A stretch of 64,000 bases of DNA, from contig NZ_CP009962.1 of assembly GCF_000786695.1 (NCBI RefSeq), positions 3,162,001 to 3,226,000 of the forward strand, given 5' to 3'. The DNA comes from Collimonas arenae. GTDB lineage: Bacteria; Pseudomonadota; Gammaproteobacteria; Burkholderiales; Burkholderiaceae_D. Shown in pieces: positions 35,542 to 43,341 of the stretch. The notes beneath the pieces are model-generated. The model saw nothing but the letters and a program-made list of their open reading frames with translations. It had not been told where the DNA came from and searched no databases. The position numbers and the translations under genes are program-made. How positions within the stretch are numbered: the first letter of the stretch is position 1; each line of letters opens with the position of its first letter.

Positions 35542-35877
35542 TTATTTAGCAACGATGACGCCCTGCGCAGTCGCATGAAAATCATCGAAAAACTTGTACT
35601 CGCCCGGCGACAGCGGTGCAATCACAACGAATGATTCGGCACCTGGCGCCAAGACTTTTTCCTTGCGTAGCTGGACGCTTTCAAATTCCACCGCTGACTT
35701 GCCGAGATTATGAATTTCGATTTTGATTTTCTTGCCGGCGGGGACTTCGATCCGTGCCGGGTTCAATACGCCATCTTTCATTTCCAGCTTGAAGGTCGGC
35801 AAATCGGCAGCGAATGAAACAGCCGCCACAAAAAACAGGCCGGAACCTAACAGACCGCGTACTTTGGCAGACATCAT
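35542..35877 (-). CDS. Periplasmic cupredoxin-like protein (FtrB-like)
   Basis: About 111 residues. Several ATGs are clustered; the one at 35877 has the best spacing to a GGAG site. The signal peptide ends at VSFAA, then a cupredoxin fold: FKLEMKDGVLNPARIEVPAGKKIKIEIHN and SPGEYKFFDDFHA. Cupredoxin_1 proteins of FtrB/EfeO-type oxidise or ferry iron in the periplasm; the classic type I copper Cys is not visible, so metal binding may differ. Lies between the P19-like and permease genes. Confidence 0.85.
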   Translation of the reverse strand: MMSAKVRGLLGSGLFFVAAVSFAADLPTFKLEMKDGVLNPARIEVPAGKKIKIEIHNLGKSAVEFESVQLRKEKVLAPGAESFVVIAPLSPGEYKFFDDFHATAQGVIVAK

Positions 35878-35910
35878 GGTCATGCTCTCCAATCGGAAAC
35901 TCATGAGAAA

Positions 35911-36453
35911 TTAATACCCGCCTTTTTTACCAACACCAGCGAAGGTGAACTCGTTGACCACTTCAAACGGCTTGAACCAGGCGCCGACGCCGGTTTCCTT
36001 GTCGACATGGCGGCCAAAGTGCGCACCGGCATTCGCCGACGGCGGCGAGATGATCATCTTCAAAGTATACTTACCTGGCCCTGCCAGCTTGACGTTGTCG
36101 CCGTAATGCGGACCATCGCTAGCCACCATCGGCATCATGTCGCCCTTGATCACCTGGGTCGAACCGGCTTTGGTGAATTCGTAGGAGATGACAAGACTCG
36201 GCATCCAGTCGCCTTCGGCAAAACCATTTGGATTATTCTTTACAGCATGAATGTCGGCTTCGACATGGATGTCAGACAGTTCTGCCTTGCGCATCATGCC
36301 TTCCGGCTCCATTTTGATCGGCTGCAGATAAACCGCCGCAATCTCAAGACCATTCATGATTTGCTGCTTGCCAATCGGGTACTCGGCCGCTGTTGCAGCA
36401 CCAGCAATACCAAGGGACAACAACAAAGCCGCCGCGATCATTCTTATCTTCAT
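35911..36453 (-). CDS. P19-like periplasmic iron-binding protein (FtrA-like)
   Basis: A 180-residue protein with a signal peptide (cleaved near ATAAE) and a P19/Tp34 fold: EYPIGKQQIMNGLEIAAVYLQPIKMEP with the conserved Met/His-rich metal site, HVEADIHAVKNNPNGF, MPMVASDGPHYGDNVKL and a HFGRHVDKETGVG stretch. P19 proteins bind iron and copper and are partnered with FTR1 permeases. It is the first gene of the four-gene operon and is preceded by a probable Fur box. Confidence 0.9.
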   Translation of the reverse strand: MKIRMIAAALLLSLGIAGAATAAEYPIGKQQIMNGLEIAAVYLQPIKMEPEGMMRKAELSDIHVEADIHAVKNNPNGFAEGDWMPSLVISYEFTKAGSTQVIKGDMMPMVASDGPHYGDNVKLAGPGKYTLKMIISPPSANAGAHFGRHVDKETGVGAWFKPFEVVNEFTFAGVGKKGGY

Positions 36454-36483
36454 GTGATAAACCTTCTTTCCTGAGCAACAAAT

Positions 36484-36502
36484 GATAATGATTATTGTTA
36501 AT
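36484..36502 (-). promoter_or_regulatory. Probable Fur box upstream of the ftr-type operon
   Basis: The sequence GATAATGATTATTGTTAAT matches the 19-base Fur consensus (GATAATGATAATCATTATC) at 14 positions, including the first nine in a row. It lies 31 bases before the ATG of the P19-like gene, where repressor binding would block the promoter. This suggests the operon is switched on by iron shortage. Confidence 0.75.
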
Positions 36503-36728
36503 TATAGCATCTGGCGACTTTGCTTATTTCCCAGACCTTGAAGGACTTCATAGTAAGAAATTAAAGATCAAAGGTAGAAAATTGAAAATAAAGCTTCCCA
36601 ATTTGCAATGATTCAGGCATAGTAACGGACTTGGTTGAGCGCAAGCAGAAAAAGAGATTTCCTCCGCAAGCGATTGAAAATATGGAGTTTTTAAATATTT
36701 TTCTCTTCCAAATTAAACAAAGCTAATA

Positions 36729-36734
36729 TATAAT
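36729..36734 (+). promoter_or_regulatory. -10 box of the first tRNA-Arg
   Basis: A perfect TATAAT ends ten bases before the first mature tRNA base. The surrounding DNA is very AT-rich. The -35 (TTCCAA at 36706-36711) is poor. Confidence 0.5.
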
Positions 36735-36744
36735 TTTGTTTTTC

Positions 36745-36821
36745 GCGGCTGTAGCTCAGCTGGATAGAGTACTTGGCTACGAACCAAGGGGTCGTGGGTT
36801 CGATTCCTGCCAGCCGCACCA
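36745..36821 (+). tRNA. tRNA-Arg (anticodon ACG), copy 1
   Basis: Acceptor arms GCGGCTG and CAGCCGC pair perfectly, CCA is encoded, and the anticodon loop GCTACGA in CTTGG-loop-CCAAG gives ACG, read as Arg (A34 normally becomes inosine). 77 bases. It is followed at once by its own terminator, and a second identical gene lies 72 bases downstream. Confidence 0.96.
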
Positions 36822-36830
36822 GCAATTCCG

Positions 36831-36863
36831 AGGGGTTGCAAGAGAAATCTTGCAACCCCTTTC
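36831..36863 (+). terminator. Terminator after tRNA-Arg copy 1
   Basis: Perfect 12-bp stem AGGGGTTGCAAG / CTTGCAACCCCT, AGAAAT loop, then TTCT. Its stem and loop are repeated exactly after the second tRNA. Confidence 0.85.
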
Positions 36864-36893
36864 TATATATGAGTATGCGATTTTAGTTTTTTT

Positions 36894-36970
36894 GCGGCTG
36901 TAGCTCAGCTGGATAGAGTACTTGGCTACGAACCAAGGGGTCGTGGGTTCGATTCCTGCCAGCCGCACCA
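36894..36970 (+). tRNA. tRNA-Arg (anticodon ACG), copy 2
   Basis: Identical over all 77 bases to copy 1. The upstream 70 bases are different apart from a T-rich run just before the gene, and its own promoter is not obvious; transcription may come from the first gene if termination is incomplete. Confidence 0.96.
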
Positions 36971-36977
36971 GTAGTAC

Positions 36978-37013
36978 AAGGGGTTGCAAGAGAAATCTTG
37001 CAACCCCTTTCTG
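36978..37013 (+). terminator. Terminator after tRNA-Arg copy 2
   Basis: Stem AAGGGGTTGCAAG / CTTGCAACCCCTT with the same AGAAAT loop as after copy 1, then TTCT. The protease gene ends just beyond on the opposite strand. Confidence 0.85.
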
Positions 37014-37043
37014 GTTTACGTCGCGCTTTTTCAATCGGCTTGC

Positions 37044-38906
37044 TTATACCTGGTCGGCCAACACCAGGGTCAGGGTTCGCTCGCCACCCTTGCTCTTCAC
37101 GCCAAGGACAAATTTTGTTCCAGGCGTACCTTTGAACTCCTCCCGCAAGTCGTAAATTGCAGTGTCCTTGGCAGATTTGCCGTTGATACTGACAATTTCA
37201 TCGCCGGCAGCAAGCCCAATCTCCGCTGCCGCACTCTGATTGGCCACATCACCCACCATGATATCGCCGCCCTCCGCCCTGGAGATCCACAGGCCGGAAC
37301 GATCGAACGCCTGCAACTTGCCGGCCTGCAGATTGGCTTGCAGCCAGATGTTCTGGTGCGCATAGTCGAAAGTCACCGTGAACCGTTTCAGCAGATCGCC
37401 GCCGATATTGCCAGCAGTACGCGTGGCGTTAGCCGCGCCGCCCTTATCCGTAATGAGTTCAGTCACCGGCGCTGCAATCACAACCGGCCCAAGCGTAAGT
37501 TTGCCGGCTCTCGCCAACAGCGCCTTGGAGGGGCCGCCGACACCGTAACCCACGGTCGCCGTGCGGGTCGCATGGTATTTATCCACCAGCCCGTTGGCGT
37601 CGGCGAAGGTACGCATCACCGTCAGCGCGCCGCGCGAACCGGTATCGATTTCGAATTCACCGGTAAAACCGTCCAGCGTGCCGGCCACCATCGGGATATG
37701 GCTGTCAAAGGTAAATGGAATTGGCGGTACATCCTTGGGCGGATGAAACGCCTCTTGCTTCGTAAAGGTCAAAGTACGCTTCGCATAATCGATCGTCAGC
37801 ACCGCGCGTTTAACGAACTCATAACCCAAAAGTCCGGCTGATTTAATGCCTTCAATCGCGCCCCATCCGGTCGAATTTTCAGTGCCAAATACCTGATCGG
37901 GAAGCGTCAGTCCGCCCAGCGAGACACTTTTGACCTTGGCCAGGCCAAAATCCTCGACCTTGTCGCCAAAGCCGCCGCCAGGCAATGCTCCCTCTACCGC
38001 GACACCCAGCACCTTGGCAGCGTTGGTGTCGAGAATATTGGTGGCGCCGGTATCAAAGACAAACAGTTGCGGTTGTGCGCCATTGATGGAAGCTTCCACG
38101 TAAATATGATTATTCAGCAGCCGAAACGGCAAGGTCACAGAATCCTGGCCTGTCGGCCATTGCGCCGAATTCTTTGGCGGCGCCGGAGGTGCATAACGAC
38201 TCTCCTGCCCCACAGCTCCTAGGGCGATGGATGCAACCTCACCTATGGCATCGTATTTGGGATTGTTGGCGGTTCTTTGAATGGTTTTCCTTGGCAGCAA
38301 AATACCGTCAGCCTTGGCGAAATCTGAAAAAATAAACGTCGCCGGCTGCACGCCGGTCAATTGAATTTCACGCGCTACCAAATGGGTTGCAGGATCAAAC
38401 CAGATTTCAAAAGGCTCAGCTCCTTTGGGGGTGAATTTTACCGACTCATAGGTCTTGCCATCGGCCTGCCTGGCACCGCTATAGTCCGCGGTACCGGGAA
38501 AGCGGTCGGGGAACAAAAAGGCGTAGCCGCTGCGATAGGCGTCTTGAATCGCGCCGGCGGTCGCCTCGCTGCTCTTTTCGATGCGCACCTCCTTGGTGGC
38601 ATCGGTAGTCCACGCCTGCTTGCCGTCCCAGCCATTGCTGCCTGACGTTGGTCCGAGCACATAACTGCCAGAATTATGCAGGGAGCCGAGATCTTCCCAG
38701 TTTTCATAATTGCCGCTCAAGCCGCCTGCCGAAATCTTGCCGGTTTCATGCAAGACCATCGCCTTGCTCCATGCTGCCGGGCTGCCCATGGCGTCCCTTG
38801 CCGCCGCAATCAACATATCTGCCCTGGACAGCTCCGCCAGGACATTAGCCGACACAAGGAGGGCCGCGACAACAAATACAGGGGAAAGAAACTCTAAACG
38901 GTTCAT
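37044..38906 (-). CDS. Secreted retropepsin-like aspartyl protease with PDZ domain
   Basis: A 620-residue exported protein. The ATG at 38906 has a GGAG site; the longer frame is dismissed. After a signal peptide (ending SANVLAE) and an N-terminal region of about 250 residues with GLSGNYENWEDLG and other lipoprotein-carrier-like beta segments, two clan AA protease units follow: FVFDTGATNILDTNAAKVLG and FEIDTGSRGALTVMRTFADANG, each with the D-T/S-G active-site pattern. A PDZ domain (LAAGDEIVSINGKSAKDTAI) ends the protein. Such proteins in beta-proteobacteria are of unknown function; periplasmic protein turnover is a reasonable guess. Confidence 0.85.
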   Translation of the reverse strand: MNRLEFLSPVFVVAALLVSANVLAELSRADMLIAAARDAMGSPAAWSKAMVLHETGKISAGGLSGNYENWEDLGSLHNSGSYVLGPTSGSNGWDGKQAWTTDATKEVRIEKSSEATAGAIQDAYRSGYAFLFPDRFPGTADYSGARQADGKTYESVKFTPKGAEPFEIWFDPATHLVAREIQLTGVQPATFIFSDFAKADGILLPRKTIQRTANNPKYDAIGEVASIALGAVGQESRYAPPAPPKNSAQWPTGQDSVTLPFRLLNNHIYVEASINGAQPQLFVFDTGATNILDTNAAKVLGVAVEGALPGGGFGDKVEDFGLAKVKSVSLGGLTLPDQVFGTENSTGWGAIEGIKSAGLLGYEFVKRAVLTIDYAKRTLTFTKQEAFHPPKDVPPIPFTFDSHIPMVAGTLDGFTGEFEIDTGSRGALTVMRTFADANGLVDKYHATRTATVGYGVGGPSKALLARAGKLTLGPVVIAAPVTELITDKGGAANATRTAGNIGGDLLKRFTVTFDYAHQNIWLQANLQAGKLQAFDRSGLWISRAEGGDIMVGDVANQSAAAEIGLAAGDEIVSINGKSAKDTAIYDLREEFKGTPGTKFVLGVKSKGGERTLTLVLADQV

Positions 38907-39234
38907 GCAATGCTCCAAAAAGATTGAAGTAGAAATTAGCCTTGTTTCATGAGCAATCCACAGAAAATCCGCACTGGATAACTGCAGCACGATCGACATC
39001 ATTCGTTTCGCGCCGCGTTATTATTTTCGAAGAGCGCCAGCCATTTGCATGATAAAGTTGCCCGTAAGCACAAAATATCATCGAAAGGCTACTCCGTACA
39101 GTCGGCGCAGTTTTCCGCAAACAGCCCTCATTTGATGAAAATGACGCCCCTCATGAGAAATTTGTTATGCCATTTTTACTGCCGCTGGATGTCACTGGAT
39201 ATATTCATACACATGCAGACAAAAAAGACAGGCG
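38907..39234. other. Intergenic stretch upstream of the PDZ-protease gene
   Basis: About 330 bases. It should contain the protease promoter (transcribed leftward). I see no convincing gene and no distinct regulatory motif. Confidence 0.4.
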
Positions 39235-39264
39235 AAAAAAAACCGGCGATCTTCATCACCGGTT
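39235..39264 (-). terminator. Terminator of the small secreted protein gene
   Basis: Minus-strand stem AACCGGTG / CGCCGGTT (one U-G pair) followed by a run of eight T residues, 28 bases past the stop: an intrinsic terminator. Confidence 0.85.
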
Positions 39265-39291
39265 CGTTGGACCAACACAGATCGCGCAATA

Positions 39292-39582
39292 TCAACGTCG
39301 TTGCGGATAAATATCGCGGCCTGCCCTGTCGATTTGCTGGCGCAAGGCGCGCCGCTCATCCGGCGACATGCGGTTTCGCGCATTACCTTCGCCTTGTTCG
39401 GCGTTGCGCTCGCGATTTTGCCACTGCTCATCTGGCGCTTGGCCACGGCGTGGCTCATACTGAGAAGGCGGCATGCGACGCTCGCCACGCTCCTCAGGTA
39501 CTCGGTCGGAACGTGCAGATGCGCTCATTATTGCCGACAGCAACAATAAACAAACACTGATTTTCCGAAACATCATCATCAT
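39292..39582 (-). CDS. Small secreted basic protein of unknown function
   Basis: 96 residues. A signal peptide (MMMMFRKISVCLLLLSAIMS, cleavage near SASA) is followed by a polar, arginine- and glutamine-rich tail without large hydrophobic residues, ending MSPDERRALRQQIDRAGRDIY. An AGAAGAAG site precedes the start and a clear terminator follows, so the gene is likely real. It is transcribed divergently from ompR-envZ. I know of similar short Arg-rich exported proteins in Burkholderiales but no function. Confidence 0.7.
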   Translation of the reverse strand: MMMMFRKISVCLLLLSAIMSASARSDRVPEERGERRMPPSQYEPRRGQAPDEQWQNRERNAEQGEGNARNRMSPDERRALRQQIDRAGRDIYPQRR

Positions 39583-39746
39583 ATGGACTTCTTCTGTGTA
39601 TTCAGGATAACGGTTAAGATTTAATCGTCACAAATTAAGTGTAAGCTCCCCCATTAATCGGCATAAGACGTTTTTGGTAAAGTTTGTAACACTTTGTAAT
39701 CCATGGCACCTAACTGTATTTTTGATGCGCACTCTGAAGTTACCAT

Positions 39747-40508
39747 ATGACCATGAATACGATCAACACCCCAACACAAACATCCACCGCCCACCAACAT
39801 AAGATTTTGGTGGTTGACGACGATATCCGATTGCGCGATCTGCTGCGACGCTACCTGACCGAGCAAGGCTTCCAGGTGGTCACGGCGGAGAATTCACAGG
39901 CCATGAACAAGCTGTGGATACGCGAGCGCTACGATCTTCTGGTGCTTGATCTGATGCTGCCGGGCGAAGACGGCTTGGCCATCTGCCGCCGCCTGCGCGG
40001 CGCCGGCGACCAGACACCGATCATCATGCTCACCGCCAAAGGCGAAGACGTGGACCGTATCGTCGGCCTGGAAATGGGCGCGGATGATTATCTGCCAAAG
40101 CCATTCAATCCACGCGAACTGGTGGCCCGTATCAGCGCAGTGCTGCGCCGCAAAGGTCCGGAAGAATTGCCCGGCGCACCGTCGGAGACGCCGCAATCCT
40201 TCGAGTTCGGCGAATTCATACTCGACCTTGGCACCCGTACCTTGAAAAAAAATGGCGAATCAATTCCCCTGACCACCGGTGAATTCTCCGTACTCAAGGT
40301 ATTTGCGCGGCACGCACGGCAACCGCTGTCGCGTGAAAAGCTGATGGAACTGGCGCGTGGCCGCGAATATGAAGTATTCGATCGCAGCCTCGACGTGCAA
40401 ATCTCGCGCCTGCGCAAGCTGATCGAACCGGATCCAGCCAGCCCGCTGTATATCCAGACGGTGTGGGGACTGGGCTATGTGTTCATTCCGGAAGGCCAGC
40501 CACGTTGA
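39747..40508 (+). CDS. ompR: Response regulator OmpR
   Basis: A 253-residue OmpR-family regulator. Receiver: D24/D25, the phospho-acceptor D68 in LLVLDLMLPGEDG, and K in YLPKPFNPREL. Winged helix: TGEFSVLKVFARHARQPLSREKLMELARGREYEVFDRSLDVQISRLRKLIE, pattern characteristic of OmpR itself, not PhoB. It is followed by its sensor kinase gene. Target regulation is presumably outer membrane permeability/osmotic stress, as in other beta-proteobacteria. Confidence 0.92.
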   Translation: MTMNTINTPTQTSTAHQHKILVVDDDIRLRDLLRRYLTEQGFQVVTAENSQAMNKLWIRERYDLLVLDLMLPGEDGLAICRRLRGAGDQTPIIMLTAKGEDVDRIVGLEMGADDYLPKPFNPRELVARISAVLRRKGPEELPGAPSETPQSFEFGEFILDLGTRTLKKNGESIPLTTGEFSVLKVFARHARQPLSREKLMELARGREYEVFDRSLDVQISRLRKLIEPDPASPLYIQTVWGLGYVFIPEGQPR

Positions 40509-40559
40509 TGCCTGTTTGCGTAGCAAGGTTATCCAACAAGCGTTGCAGCAGGTGGCCTC

Positions 40560-41900
40560 ATGGCAGGAACTAACCGCCTGGCGTGGCTGAAAAGCGGTCT
40601 GCTGTGGCGGACCTTTTTCATGCTGGCGTTCCTGATCACGGTCAGCATGGTGACCTGGATCGCCAGTTTTCGCATCGTCGAGCGCGGTCCGCGGGCGCAG
40701 CAACTGGCCGCGCAAATCATCTCGATCGTCACCATCACCCGCGCCGCCCTGACCCACTCCGCGCCTGACTTGCGGCGCGAATTGTTGTTCGACCTCGCCA
40801 GCAACGAAGGTATCCGCATCTATCCGCTGGAAGACACCGACCAGATCGATCCTCCTACCGACGACGCCTTGATGCCGGACGTGGAAAAGGAGATACGTTC
40901 CAAGCTCGGCAACCAGACCCGTTTTTCTTCCAGGGTCAACGACATCAGCGGTTTCTGGGTCAGCTTCAAAATCGACGGCGATGAATACTGGCTTGTGCTA
41001 GACCGCGACCGGGTGGAGCGTGGCTCCGGCGTACAATGGCTGCAATGGGCCAGCGTGGCGTTGATACTGTCGCTGCTGGGAGCGATGTTCATTTCTACCC
41101 TGATCAACCAGCCGCTATCGCGCCTGACCGCCGCAACCAGGGCGGTCGCCAAAGGCCTGCAGCCCGAACCCTTGCCGGAAACCGGGCCAACCGAGATTGA
41201 AGAAGCCAACCGCAGCTTCAACCAGATGGTCAGCGACCTGCAACGCATCGAATCCGACCGGGCGATTATCCTGGCCGGCATCTCGCATGACTTGCGCACG
41301 CCGCTGGCGCGCATGCTGCTTGAGGTCGAAATGGCAAACCTGTCCGATGACGCGCGTGGCGGCATGCAATCCGACCTGGCGCAAATGGATGGCATCATTG
41401 GCCAATTCTTGCACTATGCCAAACCGACGGATACCAGCAGTTTTGAGAAAATCAACCTGAGCGAGTTGATCGACAACGTGGTGCAAACGGCGGAACGCCA
41501 GGCCGACATCCGGATCAAGACCGATATTGCGCCGGGCATCCATATTTCCGGCAATGAAACCGAACTGCGGCGCGTACTGAACAACGTCATCGAAAATTCC
41601 CGCCGCTACGGAAAAAAAGACGGCGACGACTGCGTTGATATCGATATCAACTGCCAGGCGCGGCAGGATCGGGCGATCGTCAACATCGCAGATCACGGCC
41701 CAGGCATTCCGGACGGCGAGATAGACCGGTTGTTGCGGCCGTTCACTCGCCTCGATGTCGCCCGCGGACAAGCCAACGGCTCAGGACTGGGGCTGGCGAT
41801 CGTCAGCCGCATCATCAAACAGCATGGCGGCAAACTACGGCTCAGCAATCGCGAAGGCGGTGGCCTGAACACCCAGATCGACATGCAACTGAAAGCGTAG
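40560..41900 (+). CDS. envZ: Sensor histidine kinase EnvZ-like (RisS)
   Basis: A 446-residue membrane kinase. Two spans (about 16-38 and 161-181) bracket a periplasmic domain of ~120 residues; HAMP follows, then HisKA with H243 in ISHDLRTPLAR, and HATPase with N, G1 (DHGPGIPDGEID) and G2 (GSGLGLAIVSRI) boxes. It phosphorylates OmpR. The beta-proteobacterial homologue in Bordetella is called RisS. The 51-base gap to ompR and same strand indicate one operon. Confidence 0.9.
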   Translation: MAGTNRLAWLKSGLLWRTFFMLAFLITVSMVTWIASFRIVERGPRAQQLAAQIISIVTITRAALTHSAPDLRRELLFDLASNEGIRIYPLEDTDQIDPPTDDALMPDVEKEIRSKLGNQTRFSSRVNDISGFWVSFKIDGDEYWLVLDRDRVERGSGVQWLQWASVALILSLLGAMFISTLINQPLSRLTAATRAVAKGLQPEPLPETGPTEIEEANRSFNQMVSDLQRIESDRAIILAGISHDLRTPLARMLLEVEMANLSDDARGGMQSDLAQMDGIIGQFLHYAKPTDTSSFEKINLSELIDNVVQTAERQADIRIKTDIAPGIHISGNETELRRVLNNVIENSRRYGKKDGDDCVDIDINCQARQDRAIVNIADHGPGIPDGEIDRLLRPFTRLDVARGQANGSGLGLAIVSRIIKQHGGKLRLSNREGGGLNTQIDMQLKA

Positions 41901-41906
41901 CGTCAA

Positions 41907-41940
41907 AGGCAGGCTGACCCACTGCAATGCAAGCCTGCCT
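41907..41940. terminator. Hairpin between convergent envZ and ispF
   Basis: Perfect 9-bp stem AGGCAGGCT / AGCCTGCCT with a 16-base loop centred in the 62-base gap between the two convergent genes; probably ends both transcripts even though no T-run is present. Confidence 0.5.
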
Positions 41941-41962
41941 GCGATGCGATGAATCCGATTGA

Positions 41963-42448
41963 TCAGCGCAGGAATAGCAAAGCGACCGCTTCAGCGGCAA
42001 TTCCCTCTTCCCGTCCCAGATAGCCAAGTTTTTCATTGGTTTTGGCTTTGACATTGACCTGGTTGACCGCGACTCCGCAATCTTCGGCAATGTGCGCCAC
42101 CATTTGCGGAATATGCGGCGCCATTTTCGGCGCCTGGGCGATGATGGTCGAATCGATATTGCCGATTGCATAGCCGGCGGCGGCGATCAGGCGGACCGCC
42201 TCGCGCAGTAATTTGCGTGAATCGGCGCCCGCAAACTGCACATCGGTATCGGAAAAATGGCGGCCGATATCGCCCAGCGCAGCCGCGCCGAACAAGGCAT
42301 CGATAATCGCGTGTAGCAAGACATCTGCATCAGAATGCCCCAGCAAACCGGTTTTATGCGGGATAGTCACGCCGCCGATAATCAGTGGCCGCCCGACTTG
42401 CAAAGCGTGGCAATCATAGCCCTGGCCGATGCGAAATTGTTGGCTCAT
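41963..42448 (-). CDS. ispF: 2-C-methyl-D-erythritol 2,4-cyclodiphosphate synthase
   Basis: A 161-residue non-mevalonate pathway enzyme that forms the cyclic diphosphate. GQGYDCHAL carries the zinc-binding Asp and His, [23 protein letters not shown] the second set, and IGRHFSDTD and [10 protein letters not shown] complete the family pattern. It follows ispD with a 52-base gap, the usual order in beta-proteobacteria. Confidence 0.96.
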   Translation of the reverse strand: MSQQFRIGQGYDCHALQVGRPLIIGGVTIPHKTGLLGHSDADVLLHAIIDALFGAAALGDIGRHFSDTDVQFAGADSRKLLREAVRLIAAAGYAIGNIDSTIIAQAPKMAPHIPQMVAHIAEDCGVAVNQVNVKAKTNEKLGYLGREEGIAAEAVALLFLR

Positions 42449-42500
42449 GGATATACCTTTAAATGCGAGTTTTTTAAATACAGCATGGTTAATTTCAACA

Positions 42501-43193
42501 TTATTCCTTTAAAAACATTTCGGCCAACGCGACGTCATGCGGCAGAGTCACTTTGAAATTACGCGGACTACCTTCGACCAGACGTGGCTGCAAGCCTAGC
42601 AACTCGACCGCGCCAGCCTCATCGGTGACCGCATCGGCCAGGATCAGGGCGCGTGTCAGCAAGCTGTAGCGGAACATTTGCGGCGTTTGCGCAGCCCACA
42701 GCGCAGCACGTTCGACGGTTTGCGCCACGCGGGCATTCTGATCGCCGCGCTTCAGCGTATCGACCACCGGCAACGCCAATAATCCGCCCACCAGATCGCC
42801 CCCCAGCGTCGTGATCAAGTGCTGGATCAAACTCTGGGTAAGTCCCGGCCGGGCGGCGTCATGCACCAGTATCCAGTCTTCCTCGTCAACCTGCTGCCTG
42901 ATCGCCTGCAAACCGTTCAATACGGACTCCTGACGGCTGGCGCCGCCGTGAAACAGCACCGTCACCCGCCCCTGCAAATGTGGCGCGGCGGCCATCAGGT
43001 CGGCAATATAGCCGTCATCGGCGCTAACCACGACGAATACGTGGCTAATCAGGCTGGCAGCGGCAAAAGTAGTCAATACATGCGCCAGCATCGGCTGGCC
43101 GGCCAGTTGCATATATTGCTTGGGAATCGTCGCTCCCAGCCGGGTGCCGACGCCGGCGGCGGGAATCAGGGCAAAATAGCGGGGTGTATTCAT
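42501..43193 (-). CDS. ispD: 2-C-methyl-D-erythritol 4-phosphate cytidylyltransferase
   Basis: A 230-residue enzyme making CDP-methylerythritol. The nucleotide loop is [25 protein letters not shown] (pattern), followed by [13 protein letters not shown] and [16 protein letters not shown] ([15 protein letters not shown]) motifs and [10 protein letters not shown]. It begins the ispD-ispF unit, divergent from mfd. Confidence 0.96.
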   Translation of the reverse strand: MNTPRYFALIPAAGVGTRLGATIPKQYMQLAGQPMLAHVLTTFAAASLISHVFVVVSADDGYIADLMAAAPHLQGRVTVLFHGGASRQESVLNGLQAIRQQVDEEDWILVHDAARPGLTQSLIQHLITTLGGDLVGGLLALPVVDTLKRGDQNARVAQTVERAALWAAQTPQMFRYSLLTRALILADAVTDEAGAVELLGLQPRLVEGSPRNFKVTLPHDVALAEMFLKE

Positions 43194-43232
43194 GCGCGGG
43201 CTCAGGGAAATCGGCGTTCAGGCTGGTGGTTT

Positions 43233-43261
43233 ATAATGCGGCTCTGAATTTTAACTGTCAA
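43233..43261 (-). promoter_or_regulatory. Candidate promoter of ispD-ispF
   Basis: Minus strand TTGACA (43256-43261), 17-base spacer and CATTAT (43233-43238), about 40 bases before the ispD start. The same spot also contains a plus-strand TATAAT (43232-43237) that could serve mfd, so the two promoters appear back to back. Confidence 0.5.
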
Positions 43262-43341
43262 ATCAGGCGCTTTGTGGCTTTTTTCGACCACCAGCCGTAC
43301 ACGCGTTTGCTTTATCGTTTGTTTCAAGTTAACAGGCTCTA

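Noticed and set aside
36777..37034. Minus-strand frame spanning both tRNA-Arg genes
   Set aside because: Translation of duplicated tRNA and terminator sequence; no protein features.
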